DNA of 64,000 bases from Thermoleophilia bacterium (GCA_020845695.1 JADLFG010000031.1:1-64000); one strand, 5' to 3'; numbered from the stretch's first letter, positions 43,521 to 52,776 are shown. The notes: a model not told the origin generated them from the sequence alone. Program-made: numbers and translations.

Positions 43521-43560
43521 GGGCGCGGCCGGCCCCGGCGCGGCCGCCCGCCGCTCTCTT
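43521..43560 (+). terminator. GC-rich hairpin after uppS
   Basis: GCGGCCG (43525-43531) pairs with CGGCCGC (43541-43547), and flanking G/C bases extend the stem with a bulge. CTCTCTT follows. It is a weak intrinsic-terminator candidate between uppS and the PadR gene. Confidence 0.35.
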
Positions 43561-43585
43561 GCACCGCAGGGTAATCTCGACTATC

Positions 43586-43939
43586 ATGCGGCGCATGGGA
43601 GAGAGCAGGCAGAGCCAACTCCTGCGCGGCGTGCTCGACGTCTGCCTCCTCGCCGTGATCGGTGAGGAGCCCGTGTACGGGTACGAGATGACGAGACGGC
43701 TCCGCGAGCGAGGCCTCGCCGCAGTCGCCGACGGGTCGATCTACCCGGCGCTCGCGCGGCTTCAGCGAGACAGGCTCGTGGAAGACGAGCGCCAGGCCGG
43801 TAACGGCGGGCCCCCGCGGAAGTACTACCGCCTCACGCCGGCCGGACGGGCGGCTCTGGCCGAGTGGACGGGCGAGTGGCGTGAGCTCAGCTCGTCGATC
43901 GATCGGGTGCTCGGGGTTACGGAGAGGAGGGAGCTATGA
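43586..43939 (+). CDS. PadR-family transcriptional regulator
   Basis: A 117-residue PadR winged-helix repressor. Core features are VLDVCLLAVIGEEPVYGYEMTRRL, then DGSIYPALARLQRDRLVEDE in the recognition region and KYYRLTPAGRAAL in the wing. TAATCT (43572-43577) ends eight bases before the ATG. An ATG at 43595 is an alternative start. It overlaps the next gene by four bases; such pairs usually let PadR repress its own operon. Confidence 0.9.
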   Translation: MRRMGESRQSQLLRGVLDVCLLAVIGEEPVYGYEMTRRLRERGLAAVADGSIYPALARLQRDRLVEDERQAGNGGPPRKYYRLTPAGRAALAEWTGEWRELSSSIDRVLGVTERREL

Positions 43940-44628
43940 CACGCGCCGTTCGCACGTGCCGGCGGACCTGGAGGCGCCTCGGGGTTCCGCGAGCGGTCAC
44001 CGTCGAGCTGACCGAGGAGCTCGAGGCCGACCTCGCCGCCGCGGCCGCCGACGGTGCCGAGCCTTCGGCGATCCTGGGGGCTGACCCGCGCCGCTTCGCC
44101 CGTGACTGGGCGGCGGCCCGCGGGGCCGTTCGCGCCCGGCCGCGGCTGGTCGCGACCGCACTCGCGGCGCTGGTTGGCGCGATTCCGGGCGTGAGCTTCG
44201 CCCTGCTCTTCGCGTACGGCCTCACGAGCCGGGCGGTGGGAGAGCTTCTCAGCCTCAACGAGTACTGCGCGGATCCGCCGGCCTGCACCGTCTACCTGCC
44301 TGAGACCCTGGAGCCGGCGCCGTGGTTGCTCGTGCTGCTGTACACGATGGGAGGCCTCCTCTCCTACGCCGGAGCGGTCGCTGCGATTGCAGCGTTCCTC
44401 CACTGGCGGCTCGATCCTGCGGCTGCCGCGACCTCGCGGCTGTGCGCACGGGCGCTGCCCGCTGGGGCGGCGCTCGCTGCGCTCGCGGGCGTCGTCGTTG
44501 CCTGGACGCGCGGGTTCTCGGCGAACATCGACACCGCGCTGGGGGTGGTGGCGGCCGCGGCCGGCGTCTTCGCCGTGGCGACCGTGCTGCTCCGCCTGCG
44601 CGCGCTTCGAGACCACGCGCTTGGGTAG
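43936..44628 (+). CDS. HAAS-like membrane protein partnered with PadR
   Basis: A 230-residue membrane protein. The N-terminal helical part (about 20-70: TVELTEELEADLAAAAADG, FARDWAAARG) resembles the HAAS domain found beside PadR regulators. Four transmembrane helices follow (about 78-105, 130-155, 170-190 and 195-220), with a Cys pair in the first loop (EYCADPPACTVY). It overlaps padR by four bases. Function unknown; sensing or controlling envelope stress is a common guess. Confidence 0.72.
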   Translation: MTRAVRTCRRTWRRLGVPRAVTVELTEELEADLAAAAADGAEPSAILGADPRRFARDWAAARGAVRARPRLVATALAALVGAIPGVSFALLFAYGLTSRAVGELLSLNEYCADPPACTVYLPETLEPAPWLLVLLYTMGGLLSYAGAVAAIAAFLHWRLDPAAAATSRLCARALPAGAALAALAGVVVAWTRGFSANIDTALGVVAAAAGVFAVATVLLRLRALRDHALG

Positions 44629-44679
44629 CGCCGCGCCGCGAGTGCCGCGCGACCGGGGCCGGGGCTATCGGGAAGGGTA

Positions 44680-45036
44680 ATGCCTCACGGTCACCGGCTT
44701 GCCGAGCTCCGCAGTCTCGAATACCACCGGCTGATCGGCGAGCGTCTCGAGCGCGATCCGGAAGCGCTGCGCCGTGCACGTGAGCGCGTCGCGCGCTGGC
44801 TCACCGAGAACGGGCCGGTCGATCGAGGGCGGGCCCTCCGCTGGCAGGAGCTGCTGCACCGCCCGCTGCCGGAGCTCGTTCGGGCGCTCAACCGGGACGA
44901 TGATGACGCGCGCGATCTCCGCCAGAACAGTCCGTTTGCGGGGATCCTGACGAGCCAGGAGCGCTGGCGAGTGATTCGCGAGACCCGTAGCGAGCAAGGG
45001 CGGAGCACGTGCGGCGGCAGGCGCTCGAGCACCTGA
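44680..45036 (+). CDS. hypothetical helical protein, partner of nucleotidyltransferase-like gene
   Basis: A 118-residue, highly charged, mostly helical protein (HRLIGERLERDP, RARERVARWLTENGPV, SPFAGILTSQERWRV). The pattern resembles small proteins encoded before DUF6036-like proteins in actinobacteria, a toxin-antitoxin-like layout. GGAAGGG lies just before the ATG. It overlaps the next gene by 28 bases. I suspect an antitoxin, on context alone. Confidence 0.65.
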   Translation: MPHGHRLAELRSLEYHRLIGERLERDPEALRRARERVARWLTENGPVDRGRALRWQELLHRPLPELVRALNRDDDDARDLRQNSPFAGILTSQERWRVIRETRSEQGRSTCGGRRSST

Positions 45037-45530
45037 TCCGTGCGTGCGCGACGATCGTCGATGACGACCCGCTCGTCGTCGTTGGCAGACCGGCGATCCT
45101 CGGGCAGTTCCCCGACGCCCCCGAGGCGATGCTCGCCTCTGTCGAAGCGGACATCTTCCCGCGTGGCCATCCAGAGCCAGCCGACCTGATCGACGGCGCC
45201 GTCGGGGAGGGGTCGCTGTTCCACGAGACGTTCGGCTACTACGCGCACGGTGTCGGCCCCGGCACCGCGGTTGCGCCCGCGGGCTGGGAGGGCCGGCTCG
45301 TCCCTGTGCGGAACGAGAACACGCGAGGTGCGACGGGATGGTGTCTCGAGGCGCACGACCTCGTGCTCGCGAAATGCGCCGCGGGCCGCCAGAAGGATCT
45401 CGCGTTCGCAGGCGCAGCGATTGCCGGCGGGCTCGTGGAGCTCTCGACGCTCAGGGAGCGTCTGGAGTCGCTTCCCGTGGCCGAGCGGCAGCAGGATCGG
45501 ATCGCCCGGTTTCTCGACGCCGGGCGCTGA
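45009..45530 (+). CDS. DUF6036-like nucleotidyltransferase-fold protein
   Basis: A 173-residue protein resembling DUF6036 and related nucleotidyltransferase-fold proteins (VVVGRPAILGQFP, MLASVEADIFPRG, LEAHDLVLAKCAAGRQKDLAFA). The usual G-S-x9-D-x-D motif is only partly kept. The GTG start lies inside the end of the preceding small gene, so the pair is translationally coupled. It may be a toxin-like or defence enzyme; activity is unproven. Confidence 0.7.
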   Translation: MRRQALEHLIRACATIVDDDPLVVVGRPAILGQFPDAPEAMLASVEADIFPRGHPEPADLIDGAVGEGSLFHETFGYYAHGVGPGTAVAPAGWEGRLVPVRNENTRGATGWCLEAHDLVLAKCAAGRQKDLAFAGAAIAGGLVELSTLRERLESLPVAERQQDRIARFLDAGR

Positions 45531-45547
45531 GCGTCACCCTGCCCGGG

Positions 45548-45553
45548 TACCCT
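45548..45553 (+). promoter_or_regulatory. leaderless -10 element TACCCT
   Basis: TACCCT ends six bases before the GTG at 45560, giving the helicase its own leaderless promoter. Confidence 0.5.
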
Positions 45554-45559
45554 GACCGG

Positions 45560-48500
45560 GTGGAGGCGCTCGCGCCGTTCAGCCCCGCCGTTCGAGCCTG
45601 GTTTCAGCGCGCGTTCGAGCGGCCGACGCCGCCGCAGGAGCTCGGCTGGCCGCTGATCGCGAGCGGTGCCAACACGCTGATCCAGGCGCCGACCGGCTCG
45701 GGGAAGACGCTCGCCGCGTTCCTCTGGGCGCTCGACCGGGCCCGGCCCGGCGAGGGGCTCCAGGTGCTCTACGTCAGCCCGCTGAAGGCGCTCAACCACG
45801 ACGTCGAGCGCAACCTGCGCGGCCCGCTCGCCGGTATCGGCAGCGAGCTGCGGGTCGCGGTGCGCACCGGCGACACCCCGCGGAAGGAGCGGGCGGAGAT
45901 CGTCAGGCGGCCGCCCGAGATCCTGATCACGACCCCCGAGTCGCTCTTTCTCATGCTCACGTCGAGCGCGCGCGGGATCCTGGGGGCGGTCGGGACCCTG
46001 ATCCTCGACGAGGTGCACGCCGTCGCCGGCACGAAGCGCGGCGCGCACCTTGCCCTCAGCGTCGAGCGGCTCGAGCGGCTGCTGGGCGGGCGAATGCAGC
46101 GGATCGGCCTCTCGGCGACGCAGCGGCCGCTCGAGGAGATCGCCCGCTTCGTCTCCGGCGGCAGGCCGATCGAGATCGCCGACGCCGGTCGCGCCAAGCC
46201 GCTCGACCTCGAGGTCGTCGTCCCCGTCGACGACCTGCGCGAGCTGCCGAGCACCGCCTCGCTCTCGACCCCGGCGCTGGCGGACGGGGTCGAGCTGGGG
46301 CCGGGAGTCGAGACGTCGAGCCGCTCGATCTGGCCCTCGATCTACCCTGCCATCCTCGAGCTCGTCCTCGAGCACCGCTCGACGATCGTGTTCGTCAACA
46401 ACCGCCGCCTGGCCGAGCGGCTCGCGCTGCGCCTCAACGAGCTCGCGGAGGAGCGGGGTCACCGCCAGGTCGCCCGCGCCCACCACGGCTCGCTCGCGCG
46501 CGAGCAGCGTGTCGAGATCGAGGAGCTCCTGAAGCGCGGCGAGCTGCCCTGCCTCGTCGCCACCTCCTCGCTCGAGCTCGGGATCGACATGGGGGCGGTC
46601 GATCTCGTCGTACAGGTCGAGTCGCCGAAGTCGGTCGCCCGCGGGCTCCAGCGCGTCGGGCGGGCGGGTCACACGCTCGACGCGGTCGCGAAGGGCCGGA
46701 TCTTCCCCAAGTTCCGAGCCGACCTGCTCGAGGCCGCGGTCGTGGCCGAGCGGATGCGCCGCGGCGCGATCGAGGAGACCGCGATCCCCAAGAACGCCCT
46801 CGACGTGCTCGCCCAGCAGATCGTCGCGATCTGCGTCGACGAGGAGATCCCCGTCGACGAGTTGCACGAGCTCGTCCGCGGCGCCTGGAGCTACCGCGAC
46901 CTCTCCCGGGCCGCGCTCGAGAACGTGCTCGACATGCTCGCCGGCCGCTACCCGTCCGAGGAGCTCGCCGAGCTTCGGCCCCGGATCGTCTGGGATCGCG
47001 TCGGCGGCGTCGTCCGCGGCAGGCAGGGTGCACGGCGGCTCGCGGTCACGAACGCCGGCACGATCCCCGATCGCGGCCTCTTCGGCGTCTTCCTCGCCGA
47101 CGGCGGCAGCCGCGTCGGCGAGCTCGACGAGGAGATGGTCTACGAAGCGCGGGAGGGCCAGACGTTCATGCTCGGGGCTTCCACGTGGCGGATCGAGGAG
47201 ATCACCCGCGACCGCGTGCTCGTCTCGCCCGCCCCCGGCGTGCCCGGCGCGGTCCCGTTCTGGAAGGGCGAGGGCACCGGCCGGCCGTACGAGCTCGGCG
47301 AGGCGATCGGCCGGGCCGCGCGCGAGCTGGTCGCGCTGCCCGACGAGTCCGCGCTCGAGCGGCTCCGGGCCACGTACGTGCTCGACGAGCGGGCCGCCAG
47401 GAACCTGCTCACCTACCTGCGCGAGCAGGAGCAGGCGACCGGCGCCCTGCCCTCCGACCGGACCGTCGTCGTCGAGCGCTTCCGCGACGAGATCGGCGAC
47501 TGGCGCCTGTGCGTTCTCACCCCGTTCGGCGGCCGCGTCCACGCGCCCTGGTCGCTCGCGCTCGCCGCCCGCCTGCGCGAGTCGCTCGGCCTCGAGGTGA
47601 ACGCGATCTGGTCGGACGACGGGGTCGCGCTCCACCTGCCCGACGCGGAGGCGCCGCCGCCGACCGACGAGGTGCTCGTCGACCCCGGCGAGGTCGAGGA
47701 GCTCGTCGTCTCCGAGCTCGCCTCGAGCGCGCTCTTCGGCGCCCGCTTCCGCGAGAGCGCCGGCCGGGCGCTCCTGATTCCCCGCCGCCGGCCGGGCCAG
47801 CGCACGCCGCTCTGGCAGCAGCGGCTGAAGGCGCAGGGGCTGCTCCAGGTCGCGCGCCGCTACCCGGACTTCCCGATCGTGCTCGAGACCTACCGGGAGT
47901 GCCTGTCGGACGTCTTCGACGTGCCCGCGCTGCGGCGGCTCCTGGCCGATCTGCGCGCCCGCCGGGTCGACCTCGTCGACGTCGAGACACAGTCCGCCTC
48001 CCCGTACGCGTCCTCGCTCCTCTTCGACTACGTCGCCACCTACATGTACGAGGACGACACGCCGCTGGCGGAGCGCCGCGCCCAGGCGCTCGCGCTCGAC
48101 CGCGACCTCCTGCGCGAGCTGCTCGGGGCCGAGGAGCTGCGCGACCTCCTCGATGCGGGCGCGGTCGCCGAGGTCGAGCGCGACCTGCGCGGTCGCGCCC
48201 GCACGCCCGACGAGCTCCACGACCTGCTGCTGCGCCGCGGCGACCTGCGCCCCGGGGAGTTCGACGAGGCGCTCGCCGCCGAGCTCGAGCGCGAGCGGCG
48301 GGCCGTGCGCGTGCGCCTCGCGGGCGAGCGGCGACTGCTCGCGGCCGAGGATGCGGGCCGCTACCGGGACGCGTTCGGCGCGATGCCGCCCGGCGGTCTC
48401 CCCGCCGCGTTCCTCGAGAGCGGCGAGGACCCGCTCGGCTTCGTCCTCGTCCGCTTCGCTCGCGGCCGCGGCCCGTTCACGACCGCGGCGGCGGCCGAGC

Positions 48501-49861
48501 GCTTCGACCTCCCGCCCGGCGAGCTCGACCCGCGGCTCGCCGCGCTCGAGCGCGAAGGCAGGATCGTCCGCGGCGAGCTCCGCCCGGGCGGCAACGAGCG
48601 CGAGTGGTGCGATCCCGACGTGCTCAGGCGCCTGCGCCGGGTGACGCTCGCGCGCCTGCGCAAGGAGGTCGAGCCGGTCGAGCCGGCGGCGCTCGCGCGC
48701 TTCCTGCCCGGCTGGCAGGGAGTCGACCGCCGCGCCGGCCTGCGCGAGGCGCTCGTCCCGCTCCAGGGGCTCTCGCTGCCCGTGAGCCTGTGGGAGTCGG
48801 AGATCCTGCCGCGCCGCGTCCCCGGCTACCGGCCCGAGCAGCTCGACCAGCTCTGCGCCTCCGGCGAGCTCGTCTGGATCGGAGCCGGGCTCGAGCGGGT
48901 CGCCGTCTACTACCGCGAGGACGCCACCGCGCTGGGCCGCCCGGCGGCGCTGCCGCCGTCCGAGGGCGCCGAGCACGAGCGGCTGCGCGCGGCGCTCGCG
49001 ACGGGCGCGCTCTTCTGGCACGACCTGCTCGACGCCGGCGGTCTCGACGCGGAGACCGCGCTGCCGGCGCTGTGGGAGCTCGTCTGGGCGGGCGAGGTGA
49101 CGAACGACGCCTGGCAGCCGCTCAGGGCGGGCCGGCGCTACGCGGCCCCGCGCCAGGCGCCCGGGCGGCCCGGGCGTCGCTTCGCGCGCCAGCGGGCGGG
49201 GCGGGCGACCGCGACCCAGGGGCGGTGGTCGCTGGCCGCCGGGATCGTCGCCGCCGAGCCGGACCCGCGCGCGCTCGCCGAGCTCCTGCTCGAGCGGCAC
49301 GGGATCGTCACGCGCGACGGCGTCCGCGGCGAAGGCGTCCCCGGCGGCTACGGGCCCGTCTACCGCGAGCTGCGGAAACTCGAGACGCTCGGCATCTGCC
49401 GGCGCGGCTACTTCGTCGAGGGGCTCGGCGGGGCCCAGTTCGCGCTGCCGGGCGCCGTCGAGCGGCTGCGCGAACGGCCCGGCCAGGAGACGGAAGGGCA
49501 GGCCGTGCTCGTGCTCGCCGCCGCCGACCCGGCCCAGCCGTACGGCACCGCCCTGCCGTGGCCGAAGCGGGCGGGCGGCCGCGCGTCGCGCGTCGCCGGC
49601 GCGCTCGTCGTCCTGCTCGACGGGGAGGCGTCGCTGTTCGTCGAGCGCGGCGGCCGCTCGCTCCTGCCGCTGCGCGCCCCTGGAGAAGCCTGGCTGCGAC
49701 CCGCGCTGGCCGCCCTCGTCGAGCACGCCCGTCGCGGCGGGCCGCGGCGGCTCGCGGTCGAGCGTTTCGACGGCGTGCCCGTCGCCGGCTCAGAGGCGCT
49801 GTCCCTGCTCTCCGAGGCGGGCTTTCACGTCGGCCCGAAACGGGCGATCCTCAGGGTTTGA
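45560..49861 (+). CDS. lhr: Lhr-type large superfamily 2 helicase
   Basis: A 1433-residue DNA/RNA helicase. The ATPase core has Walker A APTGSGKT, DEVHAV (DEVH box), SATQRPLEEIA (motif III), and SSLELGIDMGAVD with VGRAGH in the second RecA lobe. The winged-helix and Lhr-core beta-barrel follow (to about 850). The long C-terminal region (about 870-1430) matches the extension of full-length actinobacterial Lhr. These proteins act in DNA repair. The length is close to mycobacterial Lhr (about 1500). GTG start supported by TACCCT. Confidence 0.95.
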   Translation: MEALAPFSPAVRAWFQRAFERPTPPQELGWPLIASGANTLIQAPTGSGKTLAAFLWALDRARPGEGLQVLYVSPLKALNHDVERNLRGPLAGIGSELRVAVRTGDTPRKERAEIVRRPPEILITTPESLFLMLTSSARGILGAVGTLILDEVHAVAGTKRGAHLALSVERLERLLGGRMQRIGLSATQRPLEEIARFVSGGRPIEIADAGRAKPLDLEVVVPVDDLRELPSTASLSTPALADGVELGPGVETSSRSIWPSIYPAILELVLEHRSTIVFVNNRRLAERLALRLNELAEERGHRQVARAHHGSLAREQRVEIEELLKRGELPCLVATSSLELGIDMGAVDLVVQVESPKSVARGLQRVGRAGHTLDAVAKGRIFPKFRADLLEAAVVAERMRRGAIEETAIPKNALDVLAQQIVAICVDEEIPVDELHELVRGAWSYRDLSRAALENVLDMLAGRYPSEELAELRPRIVWDRVGGVVRGRQGARRLAVTNAGTIPDRGLFGVFLADGGSRVGELDEEMVYEAREGQTFMLGASTWRIEEITRDRVLVSPAPGVPGAVPFWKGEGTGRPYELGEAIGRAARELVALPDESALERLRATYVLDERAARNLLTYLREQEQATGALPSDRTVVVERFRDEIGDWRLCVLTPFGGRVHAPWSLALAARLRESLGLEVNAIWSDDGVALHLPDAEAPPPTDEVLVDPGEVEELVVSELASSALFGARFRESAGRALLIPRRRPGQRTPLWQQRLKAQGLLQVARRYPDFPIVLETYRECLSDVFDVPALRRLLADLRARRVDLVDVETQSASPYASSLLFDYVATYMYEDDTPLAERRAQALALDRDLLRELLGAEELRDLLDAGAVAEVERDLRGRARTPDELHDLLLRRGDLRPGEFDEALAAELERERRAVRVRLAGERRLLAAEDAGRYRDAFGAMPPGGLPAAFLESGEDPLGFVLVRFARGRGPFTTAAAAERFDLPPGELDPRLAALEREGRIVRGELRPGGNEREWCDPDVLRRLRRVTLARLRKEVEPVEPAALARFLPGWQGVDRRAGLREALVPLQGLSLPVSLWESEILPRRVPGYRPEQLDQLCASGELVWIGAGLERVAVYYREDATALGRPAALPPSEGAEHERLRAALATGALFWHDLLDAGGLDAETALPALWELVWAGEVTNDAWQPLRAGRRYAAPRQAPGRPGRRFARQRAGRATATQGRWSLAAGIVAAEPDPRALAELLLERHGIVTRDGVRGEGVPGGYGPVYRELRKLETLGICRRGYFVEGLGGAQFALPGAVERLRERPGQETEGQAVLVLAAADPAQPYGTALPWPKRAGGRASRVAGALVVLLDGEASLFVERGGRSLLPLRAPGEAWLRPALAALVEHARRGGPRRLAVERFDGVPVAGSEALSLLSEAGFHVGPKRAILRV

Positions 49862-49903
49862 TCCCGCCCCGCCCGCCCGCCGCGAGCAGCTAGCCTCTTC
49901 TTG

Positions 49904-50506
49904 GTGGAGGCACAGGACTGGGATCGCAAGTGGCTCGAGCGCCTGAAGGGGCCCGATCGGGACCCGAACCGCTTCCTCGTCGAGGTGGGCTCCGCGCGCT
50001 CCCCCGGCCGGGCGCTCGACCTGGCCTGCGGGGTCGGGCGCAACGCCGTCTGGCTGGCCGAGCGGGGCTGGCGGGTGACCGCGATCGACTTCTCCGACCT
50101 GGCGCTCGAGCACGCCCGCGCGCGCGGGGCCGCCTACGGCGTCGCGGTCGACTGGCAACGGGCCGACCTACGCGAGTACGAGCCGCCCGCCGGCGCCTTC
50201 GAGCTCGTCCTGGTCGCGTACCTCCAGCTGCCCGTGGCCGAGCGGCGGCGGGTCTGGCGGCGCGCCGCCGCCGCGGTCGCGCCCGGCGGAGTCCTCATCG
50301 TCGTCGGCCACCACCGCGACAACCTCGAGCACGGATACGCCGGTCCGCGCAGCCCCGGCGCGCTCTACACCGAACGCGAGATCGCGGCCGAGCTCGACGG
50401 GCTCGCCGTCGAGCGGGCGGAGCGGATCGAGCGGCCCGTCGTGGCGGAGGACGGGGAGCACGTCGCGATCGACGCGCTCGTCGTCGCCTGTCGCGCAGCC
50501 GGCTGA
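49904..50506 (+). CDS. class I SAM-dependent methyltransferase
   Basis: A 200-residue methyltransferase. The SAM-binding motif I is ALDLACGVGRNAVWLAERG, motif II acidic residue lies in VTAIDFS, and FELVLVAYLQL is motif IV. Relatives include tellurite-resistance TehB-like enzymes, but the substrate is unknown. TAGCCT (49891-49896) ends seven bases before the GTG at 49904, so I prefer that start to the TTG at 49901. Confidence 0.87.
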   Translation: MEAQDWDRKWLERLKGPDRDPNRFLVEVGSARSPGRALDLACGVGRNAVWLAERGWRVTAIDFSDLALEHARARGAAYGVAVDWQRADLREYEPPAGAFELVLVAYLQLPVAERRRVWRRAAAAVAPGGVLIVVGHHRDNLEHGYAGPRSPGALYTEREIAAELDGLAVERAERIERPVVAEDGEHVAIDALVVACRAAG

Positions 50507-50517
50507 GCCCTGATCCA

Positions 50518-50615
50518 CCGATTCGCGCGGGCGGTGCGCCGGTCTGGTCTCGCCAGGCCGCTATCCGGCCCGGAGCGTCCGGCCCGGTCGAGCGCCCCGT
50601 GCGGTCGCGAATCGG
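50518..50615. other. structured intergenic stretch
   Basis: CCGATTCGCG (50518-50527) pairs with CGCGAATCGG (50606-50615), enclosing about 78 bases rich in GGCC repeats. The 175-base gap 50507-50681 holds no gene. It is not a tRNA; no family of RNA is recognised. Confidence 0.35.
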
Positions 50616-50681
50616 CGCGGATCCGGGCTGAGCTGGCCCCGTCAGGCAGGAACGGACGCGGCGAGCGCGTAACCGTCCCGC

Positions 50682-51947
50682 GTGGGTCAGCGGGCCGTCC
50701 GATCTCTCGAGCTGCACCGCGCGCTTCGCAACTACTGCCTGGGCTCGTTCTTCGCGCTCGCGGAGGAGCTCGCGGCCGGCGCCGACCTGCCCGTCGCGCT
50801 CGAGGAGCACGCGGCGCCGGGCCGCCCGACTCTGTACGAGTACCGCCCGCTCGTGGGGGCGTTCGTCGAGCAGCGGTCCGGCTGGCTCGGCCTGCGCGAG
50901 GACGCGACCGCCGCGCTCGGCGCGCTCAAGGACGAGCCCGCGGCCGGCATCTTCGCGAAGGCGCACGCGAGCGCGCGGGCCGGAGAGGACGAAGCGCTGC
51001 GGCGGACGATCCTGGTGCCGCTGCTCGTTCGCACCGCGGAGCGCTGCGGCGGCTTCGACTGGGACGACGAGGCGTTCGAGCACGCGTACGGGGAGCTCGA
51101 GGCGGCCCTGTTCGGCGAGCACCGGGCCTACGTCGCGCTGGCGCCGCTCGTCGGGCTGACCGCGGGCGGCGAGCTCGAGCTGGCCGAGGGGCTGCGCGTC
51201 CGGCCGGCCGCGAGCGGGGAGCTGACCGCCCACTGGCCTGACGCCGCGCGTCTCCTGCCGCGGGACTTCGGGCGGGAGGTCGATCGAACGCTCGTGCTCG
51301 AGCTGGAGCGCGGGCTCGACGCGGCGGAGCCGCTCGTCCCGGACGCGCCGGCGGAGCTCGCGCGGGCCGTGTCGGCGCTGCGGCTCGCGACCCCCGGGGC
51401 GATCGCCGCCGGGCCGGTGATCTTCGAGCGGCTCGACTGGCAGCCCTACGACGTCCGCTCGATGCTCCCGCTCGCGACCCAGGCCCCGGCTGGGGAGGCG
51501 ACCAGGCTCGACCGTTTCCGCGGCCGCCTCGCGGCCGAGCTCGTGCGGCGCCTGGCGGGAGGGCACGTCGACCCCGACGTGCTCGAGGCGCTCGAGCGGT
51601 TCGAGATCGCGCTGTTCAACCGCGGGCCGCTGCGCGCCGAGGAGCTCCGGGAGGCGCTCGTGACGTTGCTCGGCGGCGACGACGGCGCCTGGGCGGCCGC
51701 GATGCGCGCCGCGGCGCTCCTCGGAGAGACGGCCGAGGAGCGTGCCGAGCTCGTCCGGGCGCTGCGCTCGCTGATCGACGGGGAAGGCCCGGGCGCGCGG
51801 GCCGAGGATGCGGTCCGCCGCGCGCTCGTCGAGACGCTGCTCGCGGAGTCGCGAGACGCGCTGGTGACCGCGCTCGACGACTCCCTGCTCGGTCTGCGCC
51901 CGCGTCCCCAGGTCGCGGCGGCCGCGCGCATCGTCGCCGCCGGCTAG
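50682..51947 (+). CDS. hypothetical protein, mainly helical
   Basis: A 421-residue soluble protein with no signal peptide or membrane helix. It is acidic, Ala/Leu/Glu-rich and predicted mostly helical. Distinctive segments include LHRALRNYCLGSFFALAEEL at the N terminus, AERCGGFDWDDEAFEHAYGELE, and RLDWQPYDVRSMLPLA near residue 255. I do not recognise a family. It has normal codon use for the window and looks expressed; AACCGT shortly before the GTG is a weak -10. Confidence 0.7.
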   Translation: MGQRAVRSLELHRALRNYCLGSFFALAEELAAGADLPVALEEHAAPGRPTLYEYRPLVGAFVEQRSGWLGLREDATAALGALKDEPAAGIFAKAHASARAGEDEALRRTILVPLLVRTAERCGGFDWDDEAFEHAYGELEAALFGEHRAYVALAPLVGLTAGGELELAEGLRVRPAASGELTAHWPDAARLLPRDFGREVDRTLVLELERGLDAAEPLVPDAPAELARAVSALRLATPGAIAAGPVIFERLDWQPYDVRSMLPLATQAPAGEATRLDRFRGRLAAELVRRLAGGHVDPDVLEALERFEIALFNRGPLRAEELREALVTLLGGDDGAWAAAMRAAALLGETAEERAELVRALRSLIDGEGPGARAEDAVRRALVETLLAESRDALVTALDDSLLGLRPRPQVAAAARIVAAG

Positions 51948-52001
51948 CGCGGCGTCCCGCGCAAGCCGGCGCGAGTGCGGGTATCGGGACGGGCTGCGAG
52001 C

Positions 52002-52484
52002 TCAGCAGTCGAAGTAGCCGAGCTGCAGGATGACGACGCGGCGGATCATGCCACCCTGCGCGAACGGGACCAGGAACGTGAACGCGCCGTGCGCCCTGCG
52101 CCTGAAACCGCCCGTGCAGGCATCGAGGCGGAAACCCGGAGCCGCCCGCGCGGCCGCGTACGGTGTACCGGGACCGACCCCTGAGGCCGTGCGGTAGAAA
52201 CGCGCGGCCGTCTCGACGCCGACGACGACGTCCGCCGCGTAGCTGACGCGGAACAGCCCGCCGTGCTTGCGGTACACGCTGGTTGTGCCGGGCTGGCCCG
52301 CCGGCCAGTCGTAGCGGTCGATTCGCAGCGGCTGCCCGATCGCGGCGACCACGTCCGCGCTCGTCATGCCGAGCGCGACCGGGCCGATCGAGCGACCGAC
52401 GGCGATCAGGCCGGCTTCGGCGCTTGCGGGAGCGGGCAGAGCCAGCGCGAGAGCCGCGGCGATTGCGATCCAGAGCCGGCACAT
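52002..52484 (-). CDS. secreted hypothetical protein
   Basis: A 160-residue protein with a signal peptide (about 1-22, ALALPAPASA). The mature part begins IAVGRSIGPVALGMTSADVVAAIGQP, a pattern seen in small exported proteins related to SmpA/BamE-like folds, though only loosely. It has Cys in DACTGGF and a C-terminal Cys (GYFDC) that could form a disulfide. Function unknown. Confidence 0.7.
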   Translation of the reverse strand: MCRLWIAIAAALALALPAPASAEAGLIAVGRSIGPVALGMTSADVVAAIGQPLRIDRYDWPAGQPGTTSVYRKHGGLFRVSYAADVVVGVETAARFYRTASGVGPGTPYAAARAAPGFRLDACTGGFRRRAHGAFTFLVPFAQGGMIRRVVILQLGYFDC

Positions 52485-52514
52485 TCCGGCGCACAGTCTT
52501 GCAGCTTGGCGCGC

Positions 52515-52520
52515 TACGGT
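52515..52520 (+). promoter_or_regulatory. leaderless -10 element TACGGT
   Basis: TACGGT ends six bases before the ATG at 52527. Confidence 0.45.
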
Positions 52521-52526
52521 CGGGGC

Positions 52527-52775
52527 ATGGAGGAGGCCCGGCGGGTGCTGGCGAGGCTCGAGCGGATCAACGGGCTGCGGCGTGCCGGGGCGGATCCCGG
52601 GAGGCTGCTCGGCGAGCTGCGGCTGCTCGTGCGCGAGGGGGAAGCATGGGCGGCGGCCGAGGGCGAGGCCGGCTCGGCCGCGCGGGCACTGGCGGCGCTC
52701 GAAGAGGCACTCGCCGCCGGTCCGGGCCGGAGCCGCGCGCGAGAGGGGGTGGCCGTGCCCGGAGCCACCGTATAA
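52527..52775 (+). CDS. small helical hypothetical protein
   Basis: An 82-residue, Ala/Glu/Arg-rich, probably all-helical product. A -10 element six bases before the ATG supports real expression. Its TAA stop lies inside the TATAAT of the next gene, so the two are packed end to end. Function unknown. Confidence 0.55.
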   Translation: MEEARRVLARLERINGLRRAGADPGRLLGELRLLVREGEAWAAAEGEAGSAARALAALEEALAAGPGRSRAREGVAVPGATV

Positions 52776-52776
52776 T
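52771..52776 (+). promoter_or_regulatory. perfect -10 element TATAAT
   Basis: TATAAT ends eight bases before the GTG at 52785. It is the only perfect -10 consensus seen in the window. It overlaps the stop codon of the preceding small gene. No -35 is evident. Confidence 0.65.

Noticed and set aside
45239..49726. Very long open frame (about 1495 codons) on the minus strand
   Set aside because: It lies exactly opposite the Lhr helicase. Its product is a repetitive Arg/Glu/Leu/Val-rich shadow with no motif, the usual effect of high GC on the antisense strand.
50507..50681. tRNA gene in the gap
   Set aside because: No T-arm GTTCRA box, acceptor stem or CCA-proximal pairing could be found.
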